DNA of 64,000 nucleotides from Rhodospirillum sp. (GTDB lineage Bacteria > Pseudomonadota > Alphaproteobacteria > Dongiales > Dongiaceae), in contig PNKY01000001.1 in NCBI GenBank assembly GCA_013822765.1, positions 1,054,001 to 1,118,000 of the forward strand, written 5' to 3'. Both the position numbers and the translations under genes were made by a program. Positions 31,093 to 41,000 of this stretch are shown one piece after another. The first letter of the stretch is position 1. Every line of letters begins with the position of its first letter. A model generated the notes under the pieces. The model was not told the DNA's origin. It worked only from the letters and a program-made list of their open reading frames with translations, and did no database searches.

Positions 31093-32372
31093 GCGGCTTT
31101 GCTCTGGTCGGCGGCGGCCTGGTCCAGCATGTCGATGCTGCCGAGCTTGCCGGGCTTGAGATGGAACGAGATCGGGTCCGCGCCGCAGGTCACGGCGCGT
31201 GCGGTGCCGGGACCACGGTATGGGCTGATGTCCATGGCGCGCACCTTCAACGCCTCCAGCACAACGCCCGAGGTCTCGCCGCCGGCGATCACGAACCGGC
31301 GTACGCCGTGGCGGTGCAGCTCGACCGCGACCTTGCCAAGAATTTCCTCAGCGCGCCGTGCGGCCCCGCGCCGGCCGAAGCGCTTTTGCGCGGCAGCCAC
31401 CGCGTCGGGGCCCGCCGACACGGCGACGGCGATGGAGCCGTGCGCCAGCTGCCTGCGCGCCTGGTCGAGGGCGCGGGCCACCAGCTCGGGCTGGGCCGCG
31501 ACCGCCAGCAGATCGAGCGCATGCACCGGGTGCGATTTGCCGAAATGCGCGATCTGGGCGGCGGTCTGTTCGGCGCAGCTGCCGGCCAGGATCACCGCCG
31601 GCCCGGCAATCGGGCGCAGATCGACCGGCGCTTTGGGCGCGCCGGCCAAGCCCCGCGCGCGCCACAGTTCCGGATAGTACTCGGCGACCGAGGAACCGCC
31701 GGTCATCAATGGCCAATCGACGCAGATCTCCGCCATGCGCTTCAGGTCGTCGTTGCTGACGGCATCGCAGATCGCATAGCGCACGCCGGCGGTTTTGAGC
31801 GCGTTCACGCCCGCCTGCCGCGATGGCAGGTCGGCCTGCAGATCTTCGTGCCGGATGAGGCCGACCTTGTGCGAGGTCTGGGCCTGCAGCACCCGTACCA
31901 GGTTGGGATCGCGCATCGGCGTCAGCGGATCGAGCCGCTTGGGCGATTCCGAGATCAGCTGGTCGGCCCAGAACAGGTAGCCGCGATAGACCTTGCGCTC
32001 GACATCGGGGAAGGCGGGGCAGAAGCCGGTGAAGTCCGCGACCAGGCGGTCGGCCAGATAGTCGGCGCAGGGCCCGATATTACCGCGCGGCGTCGAATCG
32101 AAGGTGGCGCAGTATTTGAAGAAGACCTGGCGCACGCCACGCTTGGTGAGGACATCCGCCGCCTTGGCGAAATCGCGCACCGCCTTGGTGGCGGCGGCGA
32201 TCCGGCTCTTCAGCGCGATCACCGCGACGTCGAGATCGGCGAGGTCGCTCGGCCGCGCCAACCGGGTCAGCAGCCGAGTGCGCAGGCCGTCGCGCGCCAT
32301 CATCGAGGCCAGCTCCAGCCCGCCGGTAAAATCGTCGGAGATGCCTCCCAGCAGCAGCGGCTCGTTGCTCAT
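31089..32372 (-). CDS. Four-carbon acid sugar kinase family (DUF1537), OtnK-like
   Basis: 427 aa. The N-terminal GGISDDFTGGLELASMM and C-terminal GGETSGVVLEAL are the DUF1537 signatures for acid-sugar and ATP binding. Phosphorylates 3-oxo-tetronates or related acids before decarboxylation by the adjacent OtnC-like enzyme. ATG 32372 (MSNEPLLLG) chosen; the frame open above it lies in the operator region. First gene of the leftward kinase-aldolase-dehydrogenase operon, divergent from the aminotransferase/GntR/transketolase operon. Confidence 0.82.
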   Translation of the reverse strand: MSNEPLLLGGISDDFTGGLELASMMARDGLRTRLLTRLARPSDLADLDVAVIALKSRIAAATKAVRDFAKAADVLTKRGVRQVFFKYCATFDSTPRGNIGPCADYLADRLVADFTGFCPAFPDVERKVYRGYLFWADQLISESPKRLDPLTPMRDPNLVRVLQAQTSHKVGLIRHEDLQADLPSRQAGVNALKTAGVRYAICDAVSNDDLKRMAEICVDWPLMTGGSSVAEYYPELWRARGLAGAPKAPVDLRPIAGPAVILAGSCAEQTAAQIAHFGKSHPVHALDLLAVAAQPELVARALDQARRQLAHGSIAVAVSAGPDAVAAAQKRFGRRGAARRAEEILGKVAVELHRHGVRRFVIAGGETSGVVLEALKVRAMDISPYRGPGTARAVTCGADPISFHLKPGKLGSIDMLDQAAADQSKAA

Positions 32373-32398
32373 GGCGCCACTTTTCCCCTTTTCGCCAG

Positions 32399-32438
32399 AG
32401 GATATAGCATATAGGATCGTGAGCCATATAGGATATAT
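32399..32438. promoter_or_regulatory. Candidate GntR operator repeats in divergent promoter region
   Basis: CATATAGGAT occurs twice in direct orientation (32408-32417 and 32425-32434, 17 bases apart), and AGGATATA twice (32399-32406, 32430-32437). The cluster is strikingly A/T-rich for this genome and sits between the divergent kinase and aminotransferase genes. The GntR regulator encoded at 33736 is the natural candidate to bind it. Confidence 0.5.
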
Positions 32439-32497
32439 CTTCGACGATCGACGGGGCCTTAGCGCCGCAAACGGTCGCGATATCAGGGGGATCGGCA

Positions 32498-33730
32498 TTG
32501 GACCGCATGCACAATTCCGTCGACGCCGCCTTGCGCGACCGTGCGCAGCGAGTGATCCCGAATGGCATGTGGGGCCATATGAACGTCGCCCGCATCCCTG
32601 CCGCCTACCCCCAATATTTCGCGCGCGCCGAGGGCTGCCACCTGTGGGACGTCGACGGCCGCGAATATGTCGACTTCATGTGCGCCTACGGTCCGATGCT
32701 GCTCGGCTACAACGATGCCGACGTCAACCGCGCCGCGGATGAGCAGCGCGCGCAGGGCGACATCTTCAACGGTCCGAGTGCTCGACTGGTCGAGCTGGCG
32801 GAGCTGATGGTCGAGACGGTCGCTCACGCCGATTGGGCGATGTTCCAGAAGAACGGGTCGGACGCGACCACCACCTGCGCGATGATCGCGCGCGAGGCGA
32901 CGGGCAAGCGCAAGATCCTGGTGGCGAACGGCGCCTATCACGGCGCGGTGCCGTGGTGCAATCCGTACCCGAACGGCGCGACCGCCGAGGATCGCGTGCA
33001 CCTGATCCGCTACGACTTCAACGACGTCGCCAGTCTGGAGCGCGCGGCTGCGGACGCAGGCGACGATCTCGCGGGCGTATTCGTGTCCGCCTTCAAGCAC
33101 GATCTCGGCAAGACGCACGAAGCGCCGACACGCGAGTTCGCGCAGGCGGCGCGGCGCATCTGCGACAAGAGCGGCGCGGCCCTGATCGTCGATGACGTGC
33201 GCGCCGGCTTCCGCCTGCACATGGGTGGCAGCTGGGAGCTGGTTGGCGTGAAGCCTGATTTGACCGCCTGGTCCAAGGCGATCGCCAACGGTTATGCGCT
33301 GGGCGCCGTGACGGGCAACGACAAGTTCCGGGCAGCCGCCGGACGCATCTTCGTAACCGGTTCCTTCTGGTGCGGGGCGGTCTCGATGGCCGCCGGGCTG
33401 GCTTCCATCCGCAAGATGAAGGAGATCGACGCCGTGGGCGTCATGCAGCGCATGGGCCAGCGCCTGCGCGACGGCATCGACGCCCAGGCCAAGGCGCACG
33501 GCGTCAAGCTGCAGCAGAGCGGGCCGGCGCAGATGCCGGTGATCCTGTTCGACGACGATGCCGACCGCAAGAAAGGCTGGCTGTTCTGCAGCGAGGCGCT
33601 GAAGCGCGGTGTCTACATGCACGCCACCCACACCATGTTCCTGAGCGCGGCCCACACGGCAGCCGACATCGATCGCACGTTGGATGCGACCGATGCGGCA
33701 ATGGCCGAGGTCGCGCGGCAATTCGGATAG
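32498..33730 (+). CDS. Class III aminotransferase (glutamate-1-semialdehyde aminomutase-like), 410 aa
   Basis: Fold-type I PLP enzyme with the PLP lysine (about residue 260) in AWSKAIANGYALGAVTG, the Asp in LIVDDVRAGFR and GSDATTTCAMIAREATGK for phosphate binding. It resembles GSA aminomutase but sits in a catabolic operon, so it more likely transaminates an amino-sugar acid or omega-amino acid. TTG 32498 has an AGGGGG ribosome site 7 bases upstream; ATG 32507 is the alternative. The next gene starts 5 bases after the stop. Confidence 0.83.
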   Translation: MDRMHNSVDAALRDRAQRVIPNGMWGHMNVARIPAAYPQYFARAEGCHLWDVDGREYVDFMCAYGPMLLGYNDADVNRAADEQRAQGDIFNGPSARLVELAELMVETVAHADWAMFQKNGSDATTTCAMIAREATGKRKILVANGAYHGAVPWCNPYPNGATAEDRVHLIRYDFNDVASLERAAADAGDDLAGVFVSAFKHDLGKTHEAPTREFAQAARRICDKSGAALIVDDVRAGFRLHMGGSWELVGVKPDLTAWSKAIANGYALGAVTGNDKFRAAAGRIFVTGSFWCGAVSMAAGLASIRKMKEIDAVGVMQRMGQRLRDGIDAQAKAHGVKLQQSGPAQMPVILFDDDADRKKGWLFCSEALKRGVYMHATHTMFLSAAHTAADIDRTLDATDAAMAEVARQFG

Positions 33731-33735
33731 GACCC

Positions 33736-34470
33736 ATGCACACCGTGCTCGCGCCTGTCGACAACGATCTGCCGCTGGCCGGGGTGAACCTGGACAAGGT
33801 CGACGGCAAGAGCCGGACCGACCGGGTCTATCACCAGATGCGCGACCGCCTGATGCGCGGCATCTTCAAGCCGCACCAGCGGCTGCGCATCAGCGAGCTG
33901 TCGCAGGCCTTCGGCACCAGCGAGACTCCGATCCGCGAAGCGATCTTCCAGCTGATCCGCGATGGCGCGGTCGAGGCCAAGACGCACTCCTACTACCGCG
34001 TGCGCAAGCTGTCGGTGGCGGAATACATGGAGCGGCGCGAGATCCGCCTGCTGCTGCAGCCTTTGGCGGCGCGGCGCGCGCTGGAGCACATCACCGAGAG
34101 CGACATCGACCTGCTCGAGCGCATGCATGGCAAGCTGGTCGCGGCTGAAGCAGCGAAGGATTACGAGACTGCGGTGCGCGCCAACTTCGACTTTCATTTC
34201 GGACTTTATCGCCTGTCGAAGATGCCGGCGCTGATCGGCATGATCGAGAATCTGTGGATCCAGCATGGCCCGATGCTGAACTACCTCTATCCCGAAGGTC
34301 ATCCGACCTACGCGCGCGAGCACCAGCACGTGTACATGCTGCGTGCGATGCGAAAGCGCGACGCCGAAGCTTTGTGCGAGGGCGTCCGCCAGGACCTCAT
34401 TGAGGGCGGCAGCAAGTTCCTCGCCTATTTGCAGGAACGAGAGCTGCGCGAGGCGGAGGAGGCCAGATGA
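33736..34470 (+). CDS. GntR family regulator (FadR/FCD type), 244 aa
   Basis: Winged HTH (residues about 20-85; RISELSQAFGTSETPIREAIFQLIRDGAVE) and an all-helical FCD effector domain with metal-binding histidine candidates (FDFHFGLYRLS; REHQHVYMLRAM). Lies within the operon it probably controls: 5 bases after the aminotransferase and overlapping the transketolase start by ATGA (34467-34470). Likely ligand is a carboxylic or sugar acid intermediate. Confidence 0.85.
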   Translation: MHTVLAPVDNDLPLAGVNLDKVDGKSRTDRVYHQMRDRLMRGIFKPHQRLRISELSQAFGTSETPIREAIFQLIRDGAVEAKTHSYYRVRKLSVAEYMERREIRLLLQPLAARRALEHITESDIDLLERMHGKLVAAEAAKDYETAVRANFDFHFGLYRLSKMPALIGMIENLWIQHGPMLNYLYPEGHPTYAREHQHVYMLRAMRKRDAEALCEGVRQDLIEGGSKFLAYLQERELREAEEAR

Positions 34471-35366
34471 ACGTGGTGGCCGGCAAGCGCGGGCACAACG
34501 TCTCACGCGCCCAGCTGGCGGATCGCGCGATGTTCGTGCGTCTGGAGACCCTGCGACTCGCGCGCATCTGCGGCGCCGGCCACTACTCCTCGACGTTCTC
34601 CGCGGCCGAGCTGTTCGCCGCGCTGTACTATGCGCATCTGCGGCTCGATCCGAAGGACCCTGACTGGCCGGACCGCGACCGCTTCGTGTTGAGCAAGGGC
34701 CACGCGGCGATCGGGCTCTATCCGATCCTCGCCGATCTCGGCTACTACCCAGCCAGCAAGCTCGACAACTACACCAAGCTCGGCAGCGATTTCGGCGATC
34801 ATCCGAACATGAAGCACATTCCGGGCATCGACTTCTCGTCGGGCTCGCTCGGCCACGGCCTGTCGATCGCGGTCGGCATGGCGCTGGCGGCGCGCGCGCA
34901 GAAGCGCAGCTACCGGGTCTATTGCATGCTGGGCGACGGCGAGCTGGCGGAGGGCCAGATCTGGGAGGCCGCCATGGCCGCCAGTCACTTCAAGCTGCAA
35001 GGCCTGGTCGCCATCGTCGACCGCAACCAGCTGTGCATCGACGGCCAGACCGAGGCGGTGATGGGCATCGAGCCGATCGAGCAGCGCTTCGCCGCGTTCG
35101 GCTGGGCGACGCAGCGCATCGACGGGCACGATTTCGACGCCATCCTCGGCGCGCTGGGCAAGCTGGCGCCGGCCGGCGCCGGCCAGCCGCAGCTGATCGT
35201 GGCGGACACCATCAAGGGCCGCGGCGTCAAGCGCATGGAACTGTCGCTGCAATGGCACGTCGCGAACCTGGCGGGCCAGGATTACGACGAGGCCGAAGCG
35301 GAAATCCGCGCCGGCCTGCAACCGCGCGAGACTTCGGAGAAGAAGAGTGGCAAGGCAGCGCGCTGA
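34467..35366 (+). CDS. Transketolase, N-terminal (TPP-binding) subunit, 299 aa
   Basis: GDGELAEGQIWEAAMAASHFKL with the downstream DRNQL forms the TPP/Mg motif. LSKGHAAIGLYPILADLGY, DHPNMKHIPGID and SGSLGHGLSIAVGMALAAR are standard transketolase N-half blocks. Split transketolases in catabolic operons often act on special ketoses (for example apulose phosphate transketolase). Overlaps the GntR stop at its start and the C-subunit gene by 20 bases at its end. Confidence 0.88.
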   Translation: MNVVAGKRGHNVSRAQLADRAMFVRLETLRLARICGAGHYSSTFSAAELFAALYYAHLRLDPKDPDWPDRDRFVLSKGHAAIGLYPILADLGYYPASKLDNYTKLGSDFGDHPNMKHIPGIDFSSGSLGHGLSIAVGMALAARAQKRSYRVYCMLGDGELAEGQIWEAAMAASHFKLQGLVAIVDRNQLCIDGQTEAVMGIEPIEQRFAAFGWATQRIDGHDFDAILGALGKLAPAGAGQPQLIVADTIKGRGVKRMELSLQWHVANLAGQDYDEAEAEIRAGLQPRETSEKKSGKAAR

Positions 35367-36429
35367 GCGGCGGAAAGCCGAAGACACGCAGGGCCAGGAC
35401 GCGATCTTCCGCGGCACCGGCGGCGGCGACGCGAAGCTGAAAGGTGAGAGCTTCAAGGACGCCCGCTCGGTGCGCGGCACGCCGAACGCCGCCATCCCCG
35501 CCTTCATCCTGGGCGAGGAGCTGGCGGACATCGCCGACAAGGACCCGCGCATCGTGGTGCTGACGGCGGACCTCGCCAACGCCAACCGCACCCGCGATTT
35601 CGCGGCGCGCCATCCGGACCGCTTCTTCAATCTCGGCATCGCCGAGAAGAACATGCTGACCATCGCCGCCGGCATGGCGTCCTGCGGGATGATCGCCTAT
35701 GCGGCGACCTTCGGCTCCTTCTGCGCCATCCTGGGCGCGGAGCAGGCCAAGACCGACTGCGCCTATCCCGGCATGAAGGTGCGCCTGATTGGCCATCATT
35801 CCGGTATGTCGATGGGCTTCTACGGCACCAGCCACCACGCGCTCGAGGATCTCGCGATCACCCGCACCATCGCGGACCTGACGGTGATCTGCGCGACCGA
35901 CGCCAACCACCTGCGCGCGATCCTGCGCGCCTCGGTCGATCATCCCGGCGCCATGTACATCCGCCTCGGCCGCGGCCGCGATCCTGTGGTCTATCCGGAG
36001 GTGCCGGCCAACTTCCGCATCGGTAAGGCCGCGACCTTGCGCAAGGGCGGAGACCTCACTGTCATCACCTGCGGTTCCGAGGTGCGTGCCTCGCTCGACG
36101 CCGCCGAGCTGCTGGCGAAGCAGGGCATCGAGACCCGCGTCATCGACATGCACACCATCAAGCCGCTCGACGCTGCCGCGATCCGCAAGGTCGCGCGAGA
36201 GACCGGCGCCATCATGACGGTCGAGGAGCACAACATCACCGGCGGCCTGGGCAGCGCGGTCGCCGAGGTGCTGGTGGAAGGGGAGCGCCTGCCGTTCCTG
36301 CGCCACGGCATCCCCGACGAATTCGTGCCGGTCGGGCCGCCGGCCGCGCTCTATGCGCACTACAAGCTCGATGCAGCAGGCATTGCCAAGAAGGCGAAGT
36401 CGTTCCTGGCCACGGCCGGGAGACGCTGA
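35347..36429 (+). CDS. Transketolase, C-terminal subunit, 360 aa
   Basis: Pyrimidine-binding and C-terminal domains: FFNLGIAEKNMLTIAAGMASCG carries the TPP-activating Glu, GMSMGFYGTSHHALEDLAI the substrate-site histidines, and VIDMHTIKPLDAAAI the C-domain. GTG 35347 gives a 20-base overlap with the N-subunit; the first 30 residues are charged and variable, so a later start is possible. Works only with the partner subunit. Followed by the peptide-type ABC importer after 62 bases. Confidence 0.87.
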   Translation: MARQRAERRKAEDTQGQDAIFRGTGGGDAKLKGESFKDARSVRGTPNAAIPAFILGEELADIADKDPRIVVLTADLANANRTRDFAARHPDRFFNLGIAEKNMLTIAAGMASCGMIAYAATFGSFCAILGAEQAKTDCAYPGMKVRLIGHHSGMSMGFYGTSHHALEDLAITRTIADLTVICATDANHLRAILRASVDHPGAMYIRLGRGRDPVVYPEVPANFRIGKAATLRKGGDLTVITCGSEVRASLDAAELLAKQGIETRVIDMHTIKPLDAAAIRKVARETGAIMTVEEHNITGGLGSAVAEVLVEGERLPFLRHGIPDEFVPVGPPAALYAHYKLDAAGIAKKAKSFLATAGRR

Positions 36430-36491
36430 CGGAACACGCGTAGAACAACAACAACGGCCATCGAGCCGCAAAACAGGAGGAGGGATCACAA

Positions 36492-38096
36492 ATGGGACGA
36501 CATCATCATAGGCATTGGACGAGCCTGAAACTGGCGGCGGCGCTCTGCGCCGGCGTCAGCGCGACTGCCTTGCTGCCGACCGCCGCCTCGGCGGACGAAG
36601 CACTGGTCATCGCCCGGCAGCTCGACATCAACTCGCTCGATCCGGCGCGCGGCTTCTGCGACACCTGCCAGATCTATTTCAGCAACGTCTATGAGACGCT
36701 GATCGGTCTCGGCAAGGACAATTCCACCTTGGCCCCGCGGCTGGCGACCAAGTGGGAGTCGAATGGCGACCAGAGCCAGTTCACCTTCCATCTCGATCCG
36801 GACGCCAAGTTCTCCGACGGCTCGCCGGTCGAGGCCAAGGACGTGGTGTGGACGTTCGACCGCCTGAAGAACGTCAAGGGCGGCGCCGCCTTCATGATGG
36901 ACGGCGTCAACAGCGTCGAAGCCAAGGACGCGCACACGGTCGTGGTCACGCTTGCCGGGCCGAGCTCGGAGTTCCTCAACATCGTGAGCGCGCCGTACAC
37001 CGGCATCATCAACAGCGACGTCGCCAGCGCGAATGGCGCGACCGCGGCGGCGGATGCCGAGACGACCGACAAGGCCGAGACCTGGTTCCTGGCCAATTCC
37101 GCCGGCAGCGGCCCATACCAGCTCGCCAACTACAAGCCGGATGACGAGCTGCGCTTCAAGGCCAACCCGGAATACAAGCGCAGCAAGGTTGCGATCTCCG
37201 ACATCGTCATCAAGCACACCAAGGACGCGGTGACCCAGGCGCAGCTGCTGGAAAGCGGTGAGGCCGACATCGCCATGCAGATCGATCCGGACACGGCGAA
37301 GACGCTGAAGACGGACAAGCTGAATGTCGAGACCATCCCGTCGTACAACTTCCTCTATGTCGCGATTGCGCCCGGCGCGAAGGGTGCCCCGAAGCTGACC
37401 AAGGAGATCCGCCAGGCGATCGGCTACGCCCTCGACTATGACGGCATCATCGAGTTCACCGTCGGCGGCGCCGGCTCCAAGACGCCGGCCCCGATCCCGA
37501 ACGGCTTCCCGGGTACAGCGGGCCTGCCGGAGCCGAAGCAGGATCTGGCGAAGGCGAAGGAGCTGCTGGCCGCGGCCGGGGTTCCGGACGGCTTCGAGAT
37601 CAACTCGGAGTTTCCGAGCATGAACTCCTACGGCGTCGACCTGTCGCTGCTCGCCCAGAAGATCCAGCAGGATCTGTCCAAGGTCGGGATCAAGGTCAAC
37701 CTGACGCCGCAGGAATTCTCGATCTGGCGCGACCATGTGCGCGGCGACGGCATTCCGCTCACGGTCTCCTTCTACGCTCCCGACTACTACGGCAGCGCTC
37801 AGTATCTGCAGTTCTTCGGGATGATGGAGGGCACGCCCTGGTTCAACCGGGCCGGCGGCAAGAACGACCCGAGCATCCTCAATCCGCAGACCGCGGAACT
37901 GCTGAAGAAGGCGTTGGCGTCCGGCGGCGACGACAAGGAGAAGGCCTACCATGACCTCGCGATGGGCATGATCGACGACCGGATCATCATCCCGGTGGTG
38001 AGCCCGAACCTGGTCCTGGCCAGCAGCAAGTCGGTGACCGGCTTACGGTACAGTGCGTGCTGCAATCTGCTGATGGACGAACTCGGCCGCCAGTAA
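36492..38096 (+). CDS. ABC transporter substrate-binding protein, family 5 (DppA/OppA-like)
   Basis: 534 aa. The Sec signal peptide covers about residues 1-34 (basic start, hydrophobic core, AASADE cleavage region). The mature chain has the family 5 pattern (LDPARGFCDTCQIYFSNVYETLIG; ATKWESNGDQSQFTFHLDPDAKFSDGSPVEAKDVVWTF). Binds peptides, opines, nickel or sugar-acid-like solutes in the periplasm. A strong AGGAGGAGGG ribosome site precedes the ATG. First gene of the five-gene importer operon and the one most likely to tell the island substrate. Confidence 0.92.
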   Translation: MGRHHHRHWTSLKLAAALCAGVSATALLPTAASADEALVIARQLDINSLDPARGFCDTCQIYFSNVYETLIGLGKDNSTLAPRLATKWESNGDQSQFTFHLDPDAKFSDGSPVEAKDVVWTFDRLKNVKGGAAFMMDGVNSVEAKDAHTVVVTLAGPSSEFLNIVSAPYTGIINSDVASANGATAAADAETTDKAETWFLANSAGSGPYQLANYKPDDELRFKANPEYKRSKVAISDIVIKHTKDAVTQAQLLESGEADIAMQIDPDTAKTLKTDKLNVETIPSYNFLYVAIAPGAKGAPKLTKEIRQAIGYALDYDGIIEFTVGGAGSKTPAPIPNGFPGTAGLPEPKQDLAKAKELLAAAGVPDGFEINSEFPSMNSYGVDLSLLAQKIQQDLSKVGIKVNLTPQEFSIWRDHVRGDGIPLTVSFYAPDYYGSAQYLQFFGMMEGTPWFNRAGGKNDPSILNPQTAELLKKALASGGDDKEKAYHDLAMGMIDDRIIIPVVSPNLVLASSKSVTGLRYSACCNLLMDELGRQ

Positions 38097-38152
38097 GATA
38101 ATCGGCAAGATAGTCCGGGCGAAGCTGACGATGCGCGTGGCGTGGCGGAGAG

Positions 38153-39166
38153 ATGACTCGATACATCGTTCGACGATTGTTATCGCTTCCGCTGCTGCTT
38201 CTGGGCATCGTCAGCATTGCCTTCCTGATCTCCCACTTCACCCAGGGCGATCCGCTTTCGTCCATCGTCAGCGAACGGCAGATGGACGATGCCGCGGCGG
38301 TCGCCGCCGCCAAGGCGCGCTGGGGCCTCGATAAGAGCCTGCCCGAGCAATACCTGGTCTATGTCGGCAACCTGCTGACCGGCGATCTCGGCACCTCGTT
38401 CAGGACCAAACAGCCGGTCTCCCAGGATCTGCTGGAACGACTGCCGGCCACGTTGGAGCTGGTGATCGCGGCGATGCTGTTCGGCAGCATCACCGGCATC
38501 ACGCTTGGGGTCCTGGCGGCGCGCTTCCGCGACCGGGCGATCGATCATGCCGCACGGCTATGGGCGCTGACCGGATCGTCGACGCCGGTGTTCTGGTCCG
38601 GCCTCATCCTGCTCTACATCTTTTCCGTCGTCCTGGGATGGCTGCCGGGACCCGGCCGGCTCGATGCGCGCATGAGCCCGCCGGTGGGGATGACGGGCTT
38701 CCTCACCATCGACGCGCTGCTGGCCGGCGATATGGCGCTGTTCTGGGATGCCCTGCATCACTTGATCCTCCCCGCGCTGGTGCTGGGCTGGACCGTGATG
38801 GGCATCGTCTCGCGCCTGGTGCGGGCCAGCATGCTCGACGTGCTGAACCAGGACTACATCGTCGCCGCCCGGGCGCGCGGCGCGGGCGAGCTGCGCGTGC
38901 TGCTCAATCACGCTTTGCGCAACGCGCTGGTGCCGACCTTGACCATCATCGGTTTCACCTTCGCCTATCTCATCACCGGCGCGGTGCTGACCGAGGCGAT
39001 CTTTTCCTGGACCGGCATCGGCTCATACGCCGTGGATGCGGCGCGCAGTCTGGATTATCCGGCGATCATGGGTGTGACCATCGTGGGCGGCGCGGCGTTC
39101 CTCCTCACCAACCTGATGACCGACATCGCCTATGCCTTCGCCGATCCGCGCATCCGGTTGAGCTGA
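38153..39166 (+). CDS. ABC transporter permease, DppB-like
   Basis: 337 aa. Starts with the typical MTRYIVRRLLSLPLLLLGI first helix; a BPD_transp_1 domain with the EAA loop (YIVAARARGAGELRVLLNHALRNAL) contacts the ATPases. About six helices. The stop overlaps the next start (TGATG). Confidence 0.92.
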   Translation: MTRYIVRRLLSLPLLLLGIVSIAFLISHFTQGDPLSSIVSERQMDDAAAVAAAKARWGLDKSLPEQYLVYVGNLLTGDLGTSFRTKQPVSQDLLERLPATLELVIAAMLFGSITGITLGVLAARFRDRAIDHAARLWALTGSSTPVFWSGLILLYIFSVVLGWLPGPGRLDARMSPPVGMTGFLTIDALLAGDMALFWDALHHLILPALVLGWTVMGIVSRLVRASMLDVLNQDYIVAARARGAGELRVLLNHALRNALVPTLTIIGFTFAYLITGAVLTEAIFSWTGIGSYAVDAARSLDYPAIMGVTIVGGAAFLLTNLMTDIAYAFADPRIRLS

Positions 39167-40014
39167 TGGCGGAGATCCCAGCACCGTCCCGGATTCGTGT
39201 GCGTCAGATGCCGGCGTGGCTGAAGCTGCCGGTGCTGGTCGGCATCGCGATCATCGGGTTCTGGATCATCACCTGCCTCACCGTCGACCTGTGGCCGATC
39301 TACGATCCGATCGACATGGTTGGACGCCGCCTGCAGCCGCCCAGCGCCGATCACTGGTTCGGCACTGATGCGCTGGGCCGCGACGTGCTTTCGCGCACGC
39401 TGCACGGCGCGCGCTTTTCGCTGATCATGTCCTGCGCGGTCATCGTCTGCGCCGTGCTGATCGGCTCCGCGATCGGCGCCATCGCGGGCTATGCGGGCGG
39501 CTTTGTCGATGGCGCGGCGATGCGCCTGGTCGATATCACCCTGTCATTTCCGCCGATCCTGTTGGCGATGGCGGTAACCGCGTCGCTCGGGCCCGGCCTG
39601 GAGAATGCCGCGGTCGCCATGGTCATCGTCTGGTGGCCGGTCTACGCCCGCCTGATGCGCGGTCAGGTCCTCAGCATCCGCTCGCGCGAGCACGTCGAGG
39701 CGGCAACCGCCGCCGGCGCGAGTCACACGCGCACGCTGGTCAAGCACATCCTGCCGCTCAGCTGGAGCCCGATCCTGATCAACGCCACCATGGATTTCGG
39801 GCAGGTGGTGCTGCTGACGGCGTCGTTGTCCTTCATCGGGCTCGGCGCCTCGCCGCCGACGCCGGAATGGGGATCGATGATCTCCGAGGGCGCGATCCAC
39901 TTTTACCAGTGGTGGATCTGCTCCGGCCCCGGCATTGCGATCCTATCGGTGGTGCTGGGTTTCAATTTCCTCGGCGATGGCCTGCGCGACCTGCTCGACC
40001 CGAGGTCGAAATGA
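39166..40014 (+). CDS. ABC transporter permease, DppC-like
   Basis: 282 aa. One N-terminal helix, then [24 protein letters not shown] (the DppC/OppC hallmark) and a permease domain with EAA loop [25 protein letters not shown] 39166 overlaps the stop of the DppB-like gene; the longer open frame upstream is a shadow of that gene. Overlaps the following ATPase gene by 4 bases. Confidence 0.92.
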   Translation: MAEIPAPSRIRVRQMPAWLKLPVLVGIAIIGFWIITCLTVDLWPIYDPIDMVGRRLQPPSADHWFGTDALGRDVLSRTLHGARFSLIMSCAVIVCAVLIGSAIGAIAGYAGGFVDGAAMRLVDITLSFPPILLAMAVTASLGPGLENAAVAMVIVWWPVYARLMRGQVLSIRSREHVEAATAAGASHTRTLVKHILPLSWSPILINATMDFGQVVLLTASLSFIGLGASPPTPEWGSMISEGAIHFYQWWICSGPGIAILSVVLGFNFLGDGLRDLLDPRSK

Positions 40015-41000
40015 GCGCGCCGCTGCTCGAGGTCAGCGGACTCACGATCGCGTTCGGGGCGCTCGAGGTGGTGCGCGATGTCAACCTGTCGGTGGCGGAC
40101 AGCAAGACCCTCGGACTGGTCGGCGAATCCGGTTGTGGCAAGAGCGTCACCATGCTCGCCATCATGGGCCTGCTGCCGGAACACGTCCGCGTCAGCGGCT
40201 CGATCAAGCTGCGCGGTGAGGAGCTTCTCGGCCGGCCGCAGAGCGCGCTGACCGCGCTGCGCGGTAAGCGCATGGCCATGATCTTCCAGGATCCGATGAC
40301 GTCGCTCAATCCGGTCATGAGCGTGGGAGAGCAGCTGACCGAGGCGATCCTGATCCACAATCGCACCTTGGCGCGGCGCGACCTGCAGGAGCGCGCGCTG
40401 GCGCTGCTGCGCCTGGTCGCCATTCCATTGCCGGAACGCCGCATCTTGCAGTATCCGCACGAGCTGTCCGGCGGCATGCGGCAGCGCGTCATGATCGCGA
40501 TCGCCATGGCCAACGACCCGGAGCTGCTGATCGCCGATGAGCCGACGACGGCGCTGGATGTCACGGTGCAGGCGCAGATCATGGAGCTGCTGCAGCGCCT
40601 GCAGGCCGAGCGTCAAATGGGCTTGATGCTGATCAGCCACGATCTCGGAGTGGTCGGCGACATCGCCGACGACGTCGCCATCATGTATGCCGGCCGCATC
40701 TGCGAGCGCGGGCCGGTCGATGCGGTGTTCGATTCGCCGCATCATCCCTACACCCACGGCCTGCTGGCATCCCTGCCGCGGATCGACCGCACCGTCGACA
40801 AGCTGGTCGCCATCCCGGGCAGCCTGCCGTCGCTGGCGACACGGCCGGAAGGCTGCCGTTTTCATCCACGCTGCGTGTATGCGCAGGACGTTTGCCGGCG
40901 CGTCGAACCGGAGCTGGAGCCAGTCTCAAGCGGCTCGCGGGCCGCCTGCCATTTCGCCGAGACCGCCGTCGTCTCGCAGCGTGCGGAGGCGAGCGCATGA
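40011..41000 (+). CDS. ABC transporter ATP-binding protein, DppD-like
   Basis: 329 aa. Walker [10 protein letters not shown], signature LSGGMRQRV, Walker [13 protein letters not shown] and switch His in LISHDLG. The C-terminal oligopeptide-transporter extension with CRFHPRC...C...C may bind an Fe-S cluster as in Dpp/Opp ATPases. Coupled to both neighbours by 4-base overlaps. Confidence 0.92.
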   Translation: MSAPLLEVSGLTIAFGALEVVRDVNLSVADSKTLGLVGESGCGKSVTMLAIMGLLPEHVRVSGSIKLRGEELLGRPQSALTALRGKRMAMIFQDPMTSLNPVMSVGEQLTEAILIHNRTLARRDLQERALALLRLVAIPLPERRILQYPHELSGGMRQRVMIAIAMANDPELLIADEPTTALDVTVQAQIMELLQRLQAERQMGLMLISHDLGVVGDIADDVAIMYAGRICERGPVDAVFDSPHHPYTHGLLASLPRIDRTVDKLVAIPGSLPSLATRPEGCRFHPRCVYAQDVCRRVEPELEPVSSGSRAACHFAETAVVSQRAEASA

